Program-made: the position numbers and the translations under genes | Notes under the pieces: model-generated | Databases searched by the model: none | The model's input: only the letters and a program-made list of their open reading frames with translations | What the model was told of the DNA's origin: nothing | DNA from: JAHDDY01 sp964549375 | GTDB taxonomy: Bacteria; Pseudomonadota; Alphaproteobacteria; Rhodobacterales; Rhodobacteraceae | Direction: 5' to 3' | NCBI GenBank assembly: GCA_964549375.1 | Contig: CAZJWF010000137.1 | Coordinates: 1 to 7,096, forward strand | Length of the DNA stretch: 7,096 nt | Shown: piece after piece, positions 1-6,231 of the stretch | How positions within the stretch are numbered: the stretch's first letter is position 1 | Layout: the number at the start of each line of letters is the position of its first letter

Positions 1-249
1 CCAACTGTTCAACGTGGTCATCAACGGCATGTTGTTTGTTTCGAGCATGTACATGCCCGGCGGGAAGACGTCGGCGAGTTGACCTTCGTTAATGAAGACC
101 GCGACTTGCCCTTCGCGAACCGTCAGCTTGGCTCCGTATTTGATTTCGTTGCCGTGGCGCTCAAAGCGATAAACCATCGTATCGGCGTCATCAGTCGTCC
201 ACTCGATAACATCAATAAATTCGCCGGTTAAACGATCCCAGAGGCTCAT
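1..249 (-). CDS. SPFH-domain (YdjI-like, 'virion core') protein, N-terminal part, runs off the window
   Basis: The first 83 residues are visible and the gene continues beyond base 1. The protein opens MSLWDRLTGEFIDVIEW, followed by an R-x-E-R-x-G-N-E-I-K-Y-G-A-K-L core, then VREGQVAVFINEGQLADVF and a P-P-G-M-Y-x-L-E-T turn. This is the characteristic start of the bacterial SPFH proteins annotated as 'virion core protein' or YdjI. The viral name is historical, and the family is cellular. SPFH proteins oligomerise on membranes and act as scaffolds; YdjI of Bacillus is tied to membrane-stress proteins. No signal peptide is seen, so a cytosolic or membrane-inner-face location is expected. The ATG has a good ribosome site (AGAAGGAG, five to six bases away) in the 19-base gap after the DUF2927 gene, making it a distal gene of the same operon. 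The C-terminal half, which could carry a zinc ribbon or other domain, cannot be judged. Confidence 0.88.
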   Translation of the reverse strand, partial: MSLWDRLTGEFIDVIEWTTDDADTMVYRFERHGNEIKYGAKLTVREGQVAVFINEGQLADVFPPGMYMLETNNMPLMTTLNSW

Positions 250-268
250 TATTCGCTCCTTCTAATGG

Positions 269-1144
269 TCAAGATCCGGCATCGGCCAAAAGCTCCGCCG
301 CGATAGTCTTTACAATCGGTTCTGCTTCGCCCTGCAACATGCCGGGACGCAGCCGTTTGTCATACAGTATTTGCAATAGGTATTCATCGTGGCGCGTCAG
401 TTCAATGAACTCAGCATCATCATTGAAGATTGAAGGCCGAACTTCCGGCCCATCGTTAAATAGGCCGAGAGCCTGAATAAACTCTTCCGTCAGGCAGGAT
501 TTTCGAAAATCGCCAGTCAACTCGGCTTTGACAAGGATCATCGCCCATTCCAGCGTGTTGGTCCGAGGATTTACGGAAACTCTTGCAATACAAGGAAATT
601 CCGGCCTGTGCGGCCAAGCGTTAACCAAGGGCGCATCGCCCTTACGCCCAACAGAGTTTAGTAGCCTGATCAAATCGCTGCGTTCCTCTGCATCGGCAAT
701 CAGCAGATAGATATTGGCGTCTTGGGCATCCCTCGCCCGTTCAACAGAAAGGTCGGTCAGACGGGCGACCCGTTGCGAAAGGGCGGTGATATGCGCGGAA
801 TCCGCTGCGGTTTCTCCGCTTGTCCACAGCCGCAGCGGGACTTCCCAACGGGTTAATGGGATCGAGTCCCCTTCAATAACCACGTTGCCATCAATGGACT
901 GCGTTTCACTGCGCTGGGCGACAACGCCAAAGTTTCGCGTCAGTGTTTGGGCATCATAGGGTGCGTCGGGCGGATCATAGTCCGTTCGGAATTTTTCATC
1001 ATCCCGATAAACCCGCTCGATTGCTGCATAAAGTTGGGCAAGCCTAGGCCCTTCGAGGTTAGCAAAACTCTCCCCGCTCCCACTTGGAGGCGTCGCGCAC
1101 CCGGCTAGAGCCAAGGCAAGCGTTGCGGCACCAAACAGCCTCAC
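269..1144 (-). CDS. DUF2927 family lipoprotein, second copy
   Basis: This is a 291-residue exported lipoprotein. It has a short signal peptide with lipobox LALAGC, so Cys16 would be lipidated; Ala at +2 favours release to the outer membrane. The family is DUF2927, found in Proteobacteria and of unknown function. The mature chain has a linker to about residue 60, an N-terminal conserved block (TLTRNF at about 67-72, then W100 and the IPLTRWEVPLRLW stretch), a middle region with an INPR-like VNPRTNTLEW segment, and the strongly conserved end at residues 216-271. That end contains EExxQALGLxND (220-231), PSIFND (237-242), LTxHDE (249-254), ILYD and RxRPGM. The pattern has metzincin spacing without its histidines (see findings). 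The start is GTG, overlapping the TGA of the preceding paralogue by four bases (GTGA), with only a weak ribosome site, so translational coupling is likely. Family call is firm; function is unknown. Confidence 0.88.
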   Translation of the reverse strand: MRLFGAATLALALAGCATPPSGSGESFANLEGPRLAQLYAAIERVYRDDEKFRTDYDPPDAPYDAQTLTRNFGVVAQRSETQSIDGNVVIEGDSIPLTRWEVPLRLWTSGETAADSAHITALSQRVARLTDLSVERARDAQDANIYLLIADAEERSDLIRLLNSVGRKGDAPLVNAWPHRPEFPCIARVSVNPRTNTLEWAMILVKAELTGDFRKSCLTEEFIQALGLFNDGPEVRPSIFNDDAEFIELTRHDEYLLQILYDKRLRPGMLQGEAEPIVKTIAAELLADAGS

Positions 1145-2046
1145 GTCAGTTCTTTCGCCAAAGGTAGAGGACGAATTTCCCTGATAATTTGCTGAACCAG
1201 CGGATTCATCTCACGCAAAGTCATACCGGGTCTGACCCGCTCATCGTAGAGGATACGCAGCAGGAATTCGTCGTGGCTAGTAAGGTCGAGAAACTCCTGA
1301 CTGTCGTTAAAGATCGAGGGCCGGGCGCGAGGGTCGTCATTCATCAGGCCAAGGCTCTGGATCAGTTCTTCAACAATACAAGCGTCGCGAATGGTCGGCG
1401 GCAACTCGTCTTTAATCAGAATATCCGCCTTGCCGATGGCACCGCTTACCGGATCGACAGAGATTAGGCCGAGACATTTTTCGCGCTCCGCATCCCGCCA
1501 GCGCGTGACCATCTGGCCTACAGCAGGCCCAAGCCGCCCTTTATCCGCGAGTTGAAAGACGGCGTTGTCGCGATGCCTAAAGGGAACAAAACTTAGACGG
1601 ACGTTTGGATTTCGCGCGGCGGCTGGCGCGATGTCCATGCCCGTCAGTTCCCGAACCTTTTTCGCAAGCGCTGCAACCTTTGCTGCGTCTTCCTCCGTCG
1701 CCCCGACGAGTTGATAGCGAAGAGGCTTTACCCATTTTGCAACGGAGATATTGCCGGACAAGTCCACATCATCTGCCGCTTCCGCACGCATCGCAATTGA
1801 CAGGAAATTGCGATGCAGTTGCTCGTTCGAATAAAATGGCTCTTGCAGTATCGGTTCCACTGCGAAAGTTGTCGCGCGGGGTTGAGGTCGCTTACGAACG
1901 ACTGCCGTGTTTGGCGGAGCTTCCCAACTCGAACTCGGCCAGGCTTCGGTGACCTGTTTCGGTGCGGGCGGTATGTCACTAGCGCAAGCCGACAAGGCGA
2001 CCGAGGCGACAACTGTCAGGATCACACGTTTCATACCGGACACCAT
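1141..2046 (-). CDS. DUF2927 family lipoprotein, first copy
   Basis: This 301-residue paralogue precedes the other DUF2927 gene. The signal peptide reads MKRVILTVVASVALSAC with lipobox ALSAC, so Cys21 is the expected lipid anchor. A proline-rich, low-complexity linker follows (about 26-58), longer than in its neighbour. Then come NEQLHRNF (74-81), a KWVKPLRYQL strand (105-113), LTGMDI (134-139), SVDPVSGAIGKADILI (196-211) and the C-terminal block EExxQSLGLxND (226-237), PSIFND (243-248), LTSHDE (255-260), ILYD and RVRPGM. Counting by hand, 36 of 53 residues in that block are identical to the second copy, while the N-terminal half is far more diverged. The ATG at 2046 is preferred over the in-frame ATG at 2034 because a GAGGT site lies five bases before the first and nothing good precedes the second. 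The gap to telA is eight bases. Function is unknown. Confidence 0.88.
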   Translation of the reverse strand: MVSGMKRVILTVVASVALSACASDIPPAPKQVTEAWPSSSWEAPPNTAVVRKRPQPRATTFAVEPILQEPFYSNEQLHRNFLSIAMRAEAADDVDLSGNISVAKWVKPLRYQLVGATEEDAAKVAALAKKVRELTGMDIAPAAARNPNVRLSFVPFRHRDNAVFQLADKGRLGPAVGQMVTRWRDAEREKCLGLISVDPVSGAIGKADILIKDELPPTIRDACIVEELIQSLGLMNDDPRARPSIFNDSQEFLDLTSHDEFLLRILYDERVRPGMTLREMNPLVQQIIREIRPLPLAKELT

Positions 2047-2051
2047 TTCTG

Positions 2052-2056
2052 ACCTC
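2052..2056 (-). promoter_or_regulatory. Ribosome binding site deciding the DUF2927 start
   Basis: GAGGT lies five bases before the ATG at 2046 and overlaps the TGA of the upstream telA gene. It supports the upstream of two candidate start codons (2046 against 2034) and suggests reinitiation by ribosomes finishing telA. Confidence 0.6.
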
Positions 2057-3266
2057 AGCCTGCTGCAGTCCCAACATTGTCGCCAGCCCCATCGCCCCGC
2101 GCCTTTGCCGCTGCGAGAGTCGATTTCAGTTCGGCTTCCATCTTGACGAGTTCGGCTTCTGCATCCGCACGGTTTTTCTTGCCTTCATCGGCAATAGCTA
2201 GGCTTTCCTCGATTGTTTGAATCAAACGGGAATTCGCGGTTTTGACGGCTTCAATATCGAAGACGCCGCGCTCCATCTGCTCGCGTACTTCGCGGTTTGC
2301 CATTTGCAGGTTGTCGGCGTTTTTGGTCAGCAATTCATTGGTTAGATCAGTTGCGCCCTTGACGGCACCCGCGGCATCGCGAGAGCGTTGAATGGTCACG
2401 GCCTGCGCCAGTTGTGTTTGCCATAGCGGCACGGTGTTGACCAAAGTCGAGTTGATCTTGTTAACGAGGCTCTTGTCGTTTTCCTGAACTAGTCGGATGG
2501 ACGGCAACGATTGCATTGTCACCTGACGGGTGAGTTTGAGATCGTGAACCCGGCGTTCAAGATCATCACGGGCCGCGCGCAGGTCGCGTAGTTCCTGCGC
2601 CATCATGACGCCATCGCCCTCTGGTGCGGCCTCAACTTCGGACACTTTGGCAGGAATGGCGGTCGTGTCGAGCTCGGCGAGTTTCGCCTCGCCTGCTGCA
2701 ATATAGAGCGCTAATTCGTCGTAAAATCCGAGTGACGATTCATAAAGCTTGTCGAGGAATTTGATGTCCTTGAGCAGCTTGGTTTCGTGGCCGAGCAATT
2801 CGTCTTGAACCTTGTCGATCTGTCCCCGAACTTCTTCGTATTGCGTAACAAAGTCGGCGGCCTTTGAACTGCGTCCACGGATCCAATTCCAAATACGGGC
2901 CAAAAAGCCTTGGCTTGCGCCAGGTGCCAACTCGGAAACATCAAATCCGCGAATGGTATTGACCATTTTTCTTAGCGAGTTGCCGGCGGGACCGACGTCT
3001 TTGTTTCGAACGCCGTCCAGCATCTCATCAGAAATCGCCGTTAGGTTTTCCTGCGCTTGTGAGCCGAACTTAATGATCGACTGGGTGTTCGAAATATCGA
3101 CTTCGGTCATGCGGCGGCGGATTTCAGCCTCTGTCGCGGGGTCGGCCATTTCGATTGTAATGAGTTCCTGCTTGGGTGCGGCCAGCACGATATTGCTGAC
3201 CTCGTCAGCCTCGCGAAGTGCGATTGCGGTCTTTTCCTGCAGAGAATCAATCGTTTGAGTATTCAT
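2055..3266 (-). CDS. telA: TelA-family protein (toxic anion / tellurite resistance family)
   Basis: This 403-residue protein belongs to the TelA family (Pfam PF05816), named after the plasmid RK2 tellurite-resistance protein and including Bacillus YaaN. No signal peptide or membrane segment is visible, so it is cytosolic or membrane-associated through partners. It is almost entirely helical, with long coiled-coil-forming stretches at about 135-205 and 225-250 and another toward 325-390. Diagnostic family elements include the FGSQAQENL segment (67-75), the FLARIWNWIRG patch before the coiled coil (121-131), the central LTRQVTMQSLPSIRLVQENDKSLVNKI region (245-271), LVNTVPLWQTQLAQAV (275-290) and TNELLTKNADNLQ (309-321). 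The length matches the family. AAAGGGA lies about six bases before the ATG in the 42-base gap after xpaC. TelA and XpaC are neighbours in many bacteria, which suggests a shared job. The biochemical role of TelA remains unsettled, and tellurite should not be assumed as the natural stress. Confidence 0.93.
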   Translation of the reverse strand: MNTQTIDSLQEKTAIALREADEVSNIVLAAPKQELITIEMADPATEAEIRRRMTEVDISNTQSIIKFGSQAQENLTAISDEMLDGVRNKDVGPAGNSLRKMVNTIRGFDVSELAPGASQGFLARIWNWIRGRSSKAADFVTQYEEVRGQIDKVQDELLGHETKLLKDIKFLDKLYESSLGFYDELALYIAAGEAKLAELDTTAIPAKVSEVEAAPEGDGVMMAQELRDLRAARDDLERRVHDLKLTRQVTMQSLPSIRLVQENDKSLVNKINSTLVNTVPLWQTQLAQAVTIQRSRDAAGAVKGATDLTNELLTKNADNLQMANREVREQMERGVFDIEAVKTANSRLIQTIEESLAIADEGKKNRADAEAELVKMEAELKSTLAAAKARGDGAGDNVGTAAG

Positions 3267-3308
3267 GGTCGTCCCTTTAACTTAACACCTTCGCGCACGA
3301 GGCGCTGA

Positions 3309-4259
3309 TTACAAGCGGCTTTCGGCTTTGAGCCTGTCCGCGAGAACGTCAATCTCGACGTCCAGATCAATACGGTCGTTTGTTAACAGTTTTTCATGCT
3401 GATGGTCGAACTCTCGTTCCATGTCGTCAAGTAGCGAACGAAATTTGATATAGACCGATTGATCTCCGCCTAAGTCATTCTGAGACCTTGCATATTTCCG
3501 CGTCGCCTCTAGTGCTCCGTCCAGATAGACAACGAGGAACTTTTTCGAACGCCGTAAATCTGAGGGGTCTTGCTCAATTCGGGCAAGAATATCCCGTGAA
3601 CGTTTCGTTACTCGGTTGATACGGTCTCGCAAAGGGCGATCCCGGATTTCCGCACCGGCACTTTCGATTCCCTCGATTTTTTCCTCGGCTTCGGAAATCG
3701 CCTCAACGACCATTTGAGGGGTAACGCCCGTTGACGTTGTGTAGCCTTTGCCTTTCAAGGGATCGAGACCAAAGGCAAACAACGACGCTGCAGTGCCCAT
3801 GATGCCAAAGCCAATGGATTGAAATAGACCGATCCCCCATCCCGTCCAGCAGGTTAGCAGCAAACCGACCCCCAAAAGAGCCGACCCGATGATTTTACGG
3901 GGAAATGCTGGGGCAGACGCAAACTCGCGCGCTTCATATTCGGCTTCAGCAGTCAGGCCACTCCGAATGGTTGTAGCGGCGAAGCAAAAGAGCGCGAACA
4001 GGCCAATATTGCGGATCGCACCAAAGGCGTTTCCATCCAACATCTCGATGATCCCGGCCAAGACGAGAGGCAACGTTAGAAGGATAATCAACCAACTGCG
4101 TGTGCGTCCGGCATCGGCACGCCGGGCGGTTTTGTTGAAAACTTTCGCGGATTGAAGTCGCCCGATGGGGTTTTGCTTCATCGTTGCATCGACTTTTCCG
4201 GGGCTATGCGCGCCGCCGAACTTCACGCCAGAGCGTGGCTGAAAGTCATCATTACTCAT
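3309..4259 (-). CDS. xpaC: XpaC family inner-membrane protein (5-bromo-4-chloroindolyl phosphate hydrolysis family)
   Basis: This 316-residue protein is of the XpaC family (PF10112). The family is named for an X-phosphate hydrolysis phenotype in Bacillus, where xpaC sits beside the telA homologue yaaN. The N-terminal 50 residues are basic and polar (FGGAHSPGK near 14-22). Four hydrophobic segments follow at about 55-72, 82-98, 123-140 and 143-163, then a cytosolic C-terminal domain (about 180-316) that is helical and charged. That domain includes the KKFLVVYLDGALEATRKYA segment (239-257), FRSLLDDMEREF (273-284) and LDVEIDVLADRLK (299-311), as in other XpaC proteins. No classical phosphatase motif is visible, so I would not assign an enzymatic activity. 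Its ATG overlaps the stop of a 41-codon ORF by four bases (ATGA), and there is no recognisable ribosome site of its own, so translation probably depends on coupling to that ORF. Confidence 0.85.
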   Translation of the reverse strand: MSNDDFQPRSGVKFGGAHSPGKVDATMKQNPIGRLQSAKVFNKTARRADAGRTRSWLIILLTLPLVLAGIIEMLDGNAFGAIRNIGLFALFCFAATTIRSGLTAEAEYEAREFASAPAFPRKIIGSALLGVGLLLTCWTGWGIGLFQSIGFGIMGTAASLFAFGLDPLKGKGYTTSTGVTPQMVVEAISEAEEKIEGIESAGAEIRDRPLRDRINRVTKRSRDILARIEQDPSDLRRSKKFLVVYLDGALEATRKYARSQNDLGGDQSVYIKFRSLLDDMEREFDHQHEKLLTNDRIDLDVEIDVLADRLKAESRL

Positions 4260-4381
4260 TTAAAAACAAGCGTTTCAGCGCTTTTTTGAGGTGTCATGGA
4301 AAACAGTGTGGCGCAAGAAGACGTCAGCAGAAGGAAGCTGAGCGCAATAAACGCAAGGGTACGCGGCGTGGATGATCCCAT
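4256..4381 (-). CDS. Small lipoprotein candidate, 41 residues, coupled to xpaC
   Basis: A short ORF opens with ATG at 4381. Residues 7-22 form a basic residue plus hydrophobic stretch (R-T-L-A-F-I-A-L-S-F-L-L-L), followed by a lipobox-like LTSSC with Cys23, leaving a mature peptide of only 19 residues (A-T-L-F-S-M-T-P and a polar end). This is the size class of entericidin-like small lipoproteins, but I do not recognise that family's sequence. GGGGA lies five bases before the ATG. The stop TGA overlaps the xpaC ATG (ATGA), which otherwise lacks a ribosome site, so this ORF would explain how xpaC is translated. The frame stays open upstream to 4555, but that part overlaps the esterase gene and has no sensible start. 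It could be a real lipopeptide, a leader ORF, or a relic of an esterase signal peptide. Confidence 0.5.
   Translation of the reverse strand: MGSSTPRTLAFIALSFLLLTSSCATLFSMTPQKSAETLVFK
4268..4283 (-). terminator. Terminator-like hairpin at the small-ORF/xpaC junction
   Basis: A 5-bp perfect stem (AAGCG/CGCTT) encloses a 6-base loop, with three further A-T pairs beyond one mismatch. On the minus strand it is followed by G then TTTTT directly before the xpaC start codon; on the plus strand by TTTT. The stem has only three G-C pairs, so it would be a weak or conditional terminator, or a structure that modulates xpaC translation. It lies inside the last codons of the 41-residue ORF. Confidence 0.3.
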
Positions 4382-4406
4382 CGGATTCCCCAAAATTTCA
4401 GCGATA

Positions 4407-4434
4407 ACTATACGTCTTATATAAGCAATCGAAA
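4407..4434 (-). promoter_or_regulatory. Possible promoter of the TelA/XpaC operon
   Basis: The 124-base interval between the esterase stop and the small lipoprotein ATG contains an AT-rich patch. A TATAGT hexamer (4407-4412) resembles a -10 box, with TTTCGA (4429-4434) 16 bases upstream as a poor -35 (three of six matches). A perfect palindrome CTTATATAAG (4416-4425) lies between them. This is the only sizeable untranslated gap in front of the operon, which is the main argument for a promoter here. Read-through from the esterase genes remains possible. Confidence 0.28.
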
Positions 4435-4505
4435 GGACCGCGAAACCCTTGCGTAGTCGCTCAAACCAAGGCTGAAATCGTAGCAAGCGATACCCGAACT
4501 CGCGA

Positions 4506-5360
4506 TTACCGTTGCAACTGCTCGAACCAGTTGAGAATTTCGCGCGACCAGCCATCTGGCAGTCGATGCCCGCCGGGGTGCAACATCAGAGAAATTGACC
4601 CTTCTTTGCAATCGGTCCAATGCCGCCACCAGCGATCGCCCTTGATGATCGAGCGCTCAGGTTGGCGCGCATCGCATCCATTGACTCGGCGTAGGACAAA
4701 CAGCGAGGCGAAGACATCGCCCTGTACCAAGATGCTGTCTGGGATCACACGACCTTCGAGGGGGACGGTCCGGTCGGTCCAACCGTGAATATGGAACAGG
4801 TCAACGGGTTGCTCGCAATCGGATGGTAACTCGGTCCAAAAAGCCCCAGCAACGGGTGCGAAGGCCGTGGCCATGTCAGGTGCCTGGCACGCAATGTCCC
4901 AAGTCATCGACGCGCCGCGAGAGAACCCGGTCAGTAACAGGCGTTCTGTGCTCAGGTTATGCCGCTCTCGTACATCCTGCAAAACAGAGCGCAGGAATGC
5001 GATGTCATCGCGTGCGAACGAAGACCCTCGTGCGCGCACGGACCAGTTGTTGCGGAAACGACCATCGGCATGTTCGCCATTGGGGGCAATAATCGCATAG
5101 CCGCGCTTGATGGCTTCGCGCGCCAACTCACCTCGCAATGCCCTGCGACCGGTCGCCACCGCGCCGTGCAAGTGCATGACAACTCCAGCGGTCGCCCCAC
5201 CGTCGGGGATCATCAGATGATAGCTGCCGTTCTCGACCTGATAGGTGGGCACATCAGCGTTGGAACGTGCGGCGCAAGATGCAGCCAACAGCAACAGGGC
5301 AAGCGCGGAGAGCGCAAATGATCGCAGCGTCGATAATCCTATCAGGGAACCCGGAAACAT
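4506..5360 (-). CDS. Exported alpha/beta hydrolase, LpqC / PHB depolymerase-like, lipoprotein-type signal
   Basis: This 284-residue protein is a secreted serine esterase of the alpha/beta hydrolase fold, closest by motif to the LpqC / poly(3-hydroxybutyrate) depolymerase class. Its natural ester is unknown. The N-terminal signal ends LLLLAASC, so Cys29 could be lipidated, although signal peptidase I cleavage nearby cannot be excluded. The core shows VVMHLHG (oxyanion region, about 60-66), IIAPNG (90-95), the nucleophile elbow GFSRG (Ser147), HGWTDRTVP (likely acid Asp196) and LHPGGH (likely His265). Cys158, 182, 229 and 251 also occur in the neighbouring paralogue and may form disulfides. ATG at 5360 is preferred over GTG at 5363 because AGGGG lies six bases before the ATG but only three before the GTG. 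The gene follows its paralogue after nine bases, so they are co-transcribed. Confidence 0.82.
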   Translation of the reverse strand: MFPGSLIGLSTLRSFALSALALLLLAASCAARSNADVPTYQVENGSYHLMIPDGGATAGVVMHLHGAVATGRRALRGELAREAIKRGYAIIAPNGEHADGRFRNNWSVRARGSSFARDDIAFLRSVLQDVRERHNLSTERLLLTGFSRGASMTWDIACQAPDMATAFAPVAGAFWTELPSDCEQPVDLFHIHGWTDRTVPLEGRVIPDSILVQGDVFASLFVLRRVNGCDARQPERSIIKGDRWWRHWTDCKEGSISLMLHPGGHRLPDGWSREILNWFEQLQR

Positions 5361-5366
5361 CACTGG

Positions 5367-5371
5367 CCCCT
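5367..5371 (-). promoter_or_regulatory. Ribosome binding site deciding the downstream esterase start
   Basis: AGGGG overlaps the TAG stop of the upstream esterase. It is six bases from the ATG at 5360 and three from the GTG at 5363, which favours the ATG and indicates translational coupling of the pair. Confidence 0.5.
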
Positions 5372-6188
5372 ATAGCGCTTCGAACCAGTTGAGGACGTCT
5401 TGTGACCAGCCTCTTGGCACGCCATGTCCGCCGGGATGCAGCATCAATGTGATCGAGCCTGCGTTGCAATCAGCCCAGTACCGCCACCAACGCTCGCCAA
5501 GAATTTCGGAACGTTTGGGTTGGCGCGCGGCGCATCCGTTGACGGCGCGTAGGATAAACAACGATGCCCAAACATCGCCCTGAATGACACTGCCGCCACG
5601 TAGCGACCGCCCTTCCAACGGAACCGTCCGGTCGTCCCAACCGTGCGTGTGGAACAGATCAACAGGCCGTTCGCAATCGGTGGGCAGGTCATCCCAAAAC
5701 GCGCCTGCGACTGGGGCAAACGCGGTGCCGAGATCCGGTGCAAAGCAGGCGATGTCCCAGACCATTGATCCGCCCCGAGAGAACCCGGTGATCAGAGTTT
5801 TGCTGCGATCAACGCGATGACGTGTTTCAGCATCGCTCAGAACTTCGCGCAGAAACGTGATGTCGTCACGTTTGAACTTCGTGCCTTTGGCGCGCACCGA
5901 CCAGTTTTTTCGAAACCGCGCGCGTTCGGGGTGAATGCCGTTCGGGGCGATAAAGGCATAGCCACGCTTCAACGCCGCTTTTGCTAAACCGTTCTTGAGC
6001 ATCCCATTTCCCGTCGCACCGGCCCCATGCAAGTGCATGACGACCCCGGCGGCCTCGCCATCTTCGGGCATCAGGATGTGGTACGCCCCGCTACTCACCT
6101 CACACGGATCATCTCGCCCACCACAATCGGTGGCGTAAGTCGAAGCGGGCAAGGCGAAAAGAATCAACGACAATAAAAGCGCGCGCAT
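5370..6188 (-). CDS. Exported alpha/beta hydrolase, LpqC / PHB depolymerase-like, cleavable signal
   Basis: This 272-residue protein is a tandem paralogue of the next gene. Over a gap-free 170-residue stretch from just after NWSVR to LNWF, 114 residues are identical by hand count. The signal peptide MRALLLSLILFALPASTYA probably ends in a signal peptidase I site, and no lipobox is present, so the mature enzyme should be soluble in the periplasm or secreted. Motifs are VVMHLHGAGATG (about 49-60), IAPNG, GFSRG with nucleophile Ser137, HGWDDRTVP with candidate acid Asp186 (or 185), and LHPGGH with His255. Two extra cysteines near the mature N-terminus (22 and 29) are absent from the paralogue. 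The ATG at 6188 is chosen because AGAAGG stands five bases before it and the hydrophobic signal then starts immediately. An in-frame ATG at 6221 lacks a ribosome site and would add 11 residues before the signal. The ester substrate cannot be read from sequence. Confidence 0.83.
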   Translation of the reverse strand: MRALLLSLILFALPASTYATDCGGRDDPCEVSSGAYHILMPEDGEAAGVVMHLHGAGATGNGMLKNGLAKAALKRGYAFIAPNGIHPERARFRKNWSVRAKGTKFKRDDITFLREVLSDAETRHRVDRSKTLITGFSRGGSMVWDIACFAPDLGTAFAPVAGAFWDDLPTDCERPVDLFHTHGWDDRTVPLEGRSLRGGSVIQGDVWASLFILRAVNGCAARQPKRSEILGERWWRYWADCNAGSITLMLHPGGHGVPRGWSQDVLNWFEAL

Positions 6189-6193
6189 AAAGG

Positions 6194-6199
6194 CCTTCT
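6194..6199 (-). promoter_or_regulatory. Ribosome binding site deciding the upstream esterase start
   Basis: AGAAGG lies five bases before the ATG at 6188. The alternative in-frame ATG at 6221 has no comparable site, so translation most likely begins at 6188. Confidence 0.6.
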
Positions 6200-6231
6200 G
6201 AGCAATTTCTGCAAAAGACATAGCGCATCAT

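Noticed and set aside
1..249. Phage or virus origin suggested by the 'virion core' label of SPFH/YdjI proteins
   Set aside because: The label is an annotation carry-over. The family is cellular, and no phage structural, integrase or lysis genes are present.
3309..4259. Alkaline-phosphatase-type enzyme activity from the XpaC family name
   Set aside because: No phosphatase motif is visible. The name comes from a hydrolysis phenotype, and the protein looks like a membrane protein with a helical cytosolic domain.
528..5820. Numerous plus-strand and alternative-frame minus-strand reading frames inside the main genes
   Set aside because: They lie within genes whose families are recognised, lack ribosome sites and show no domain. 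They are shadows of moderately GC-rich coding sequence.
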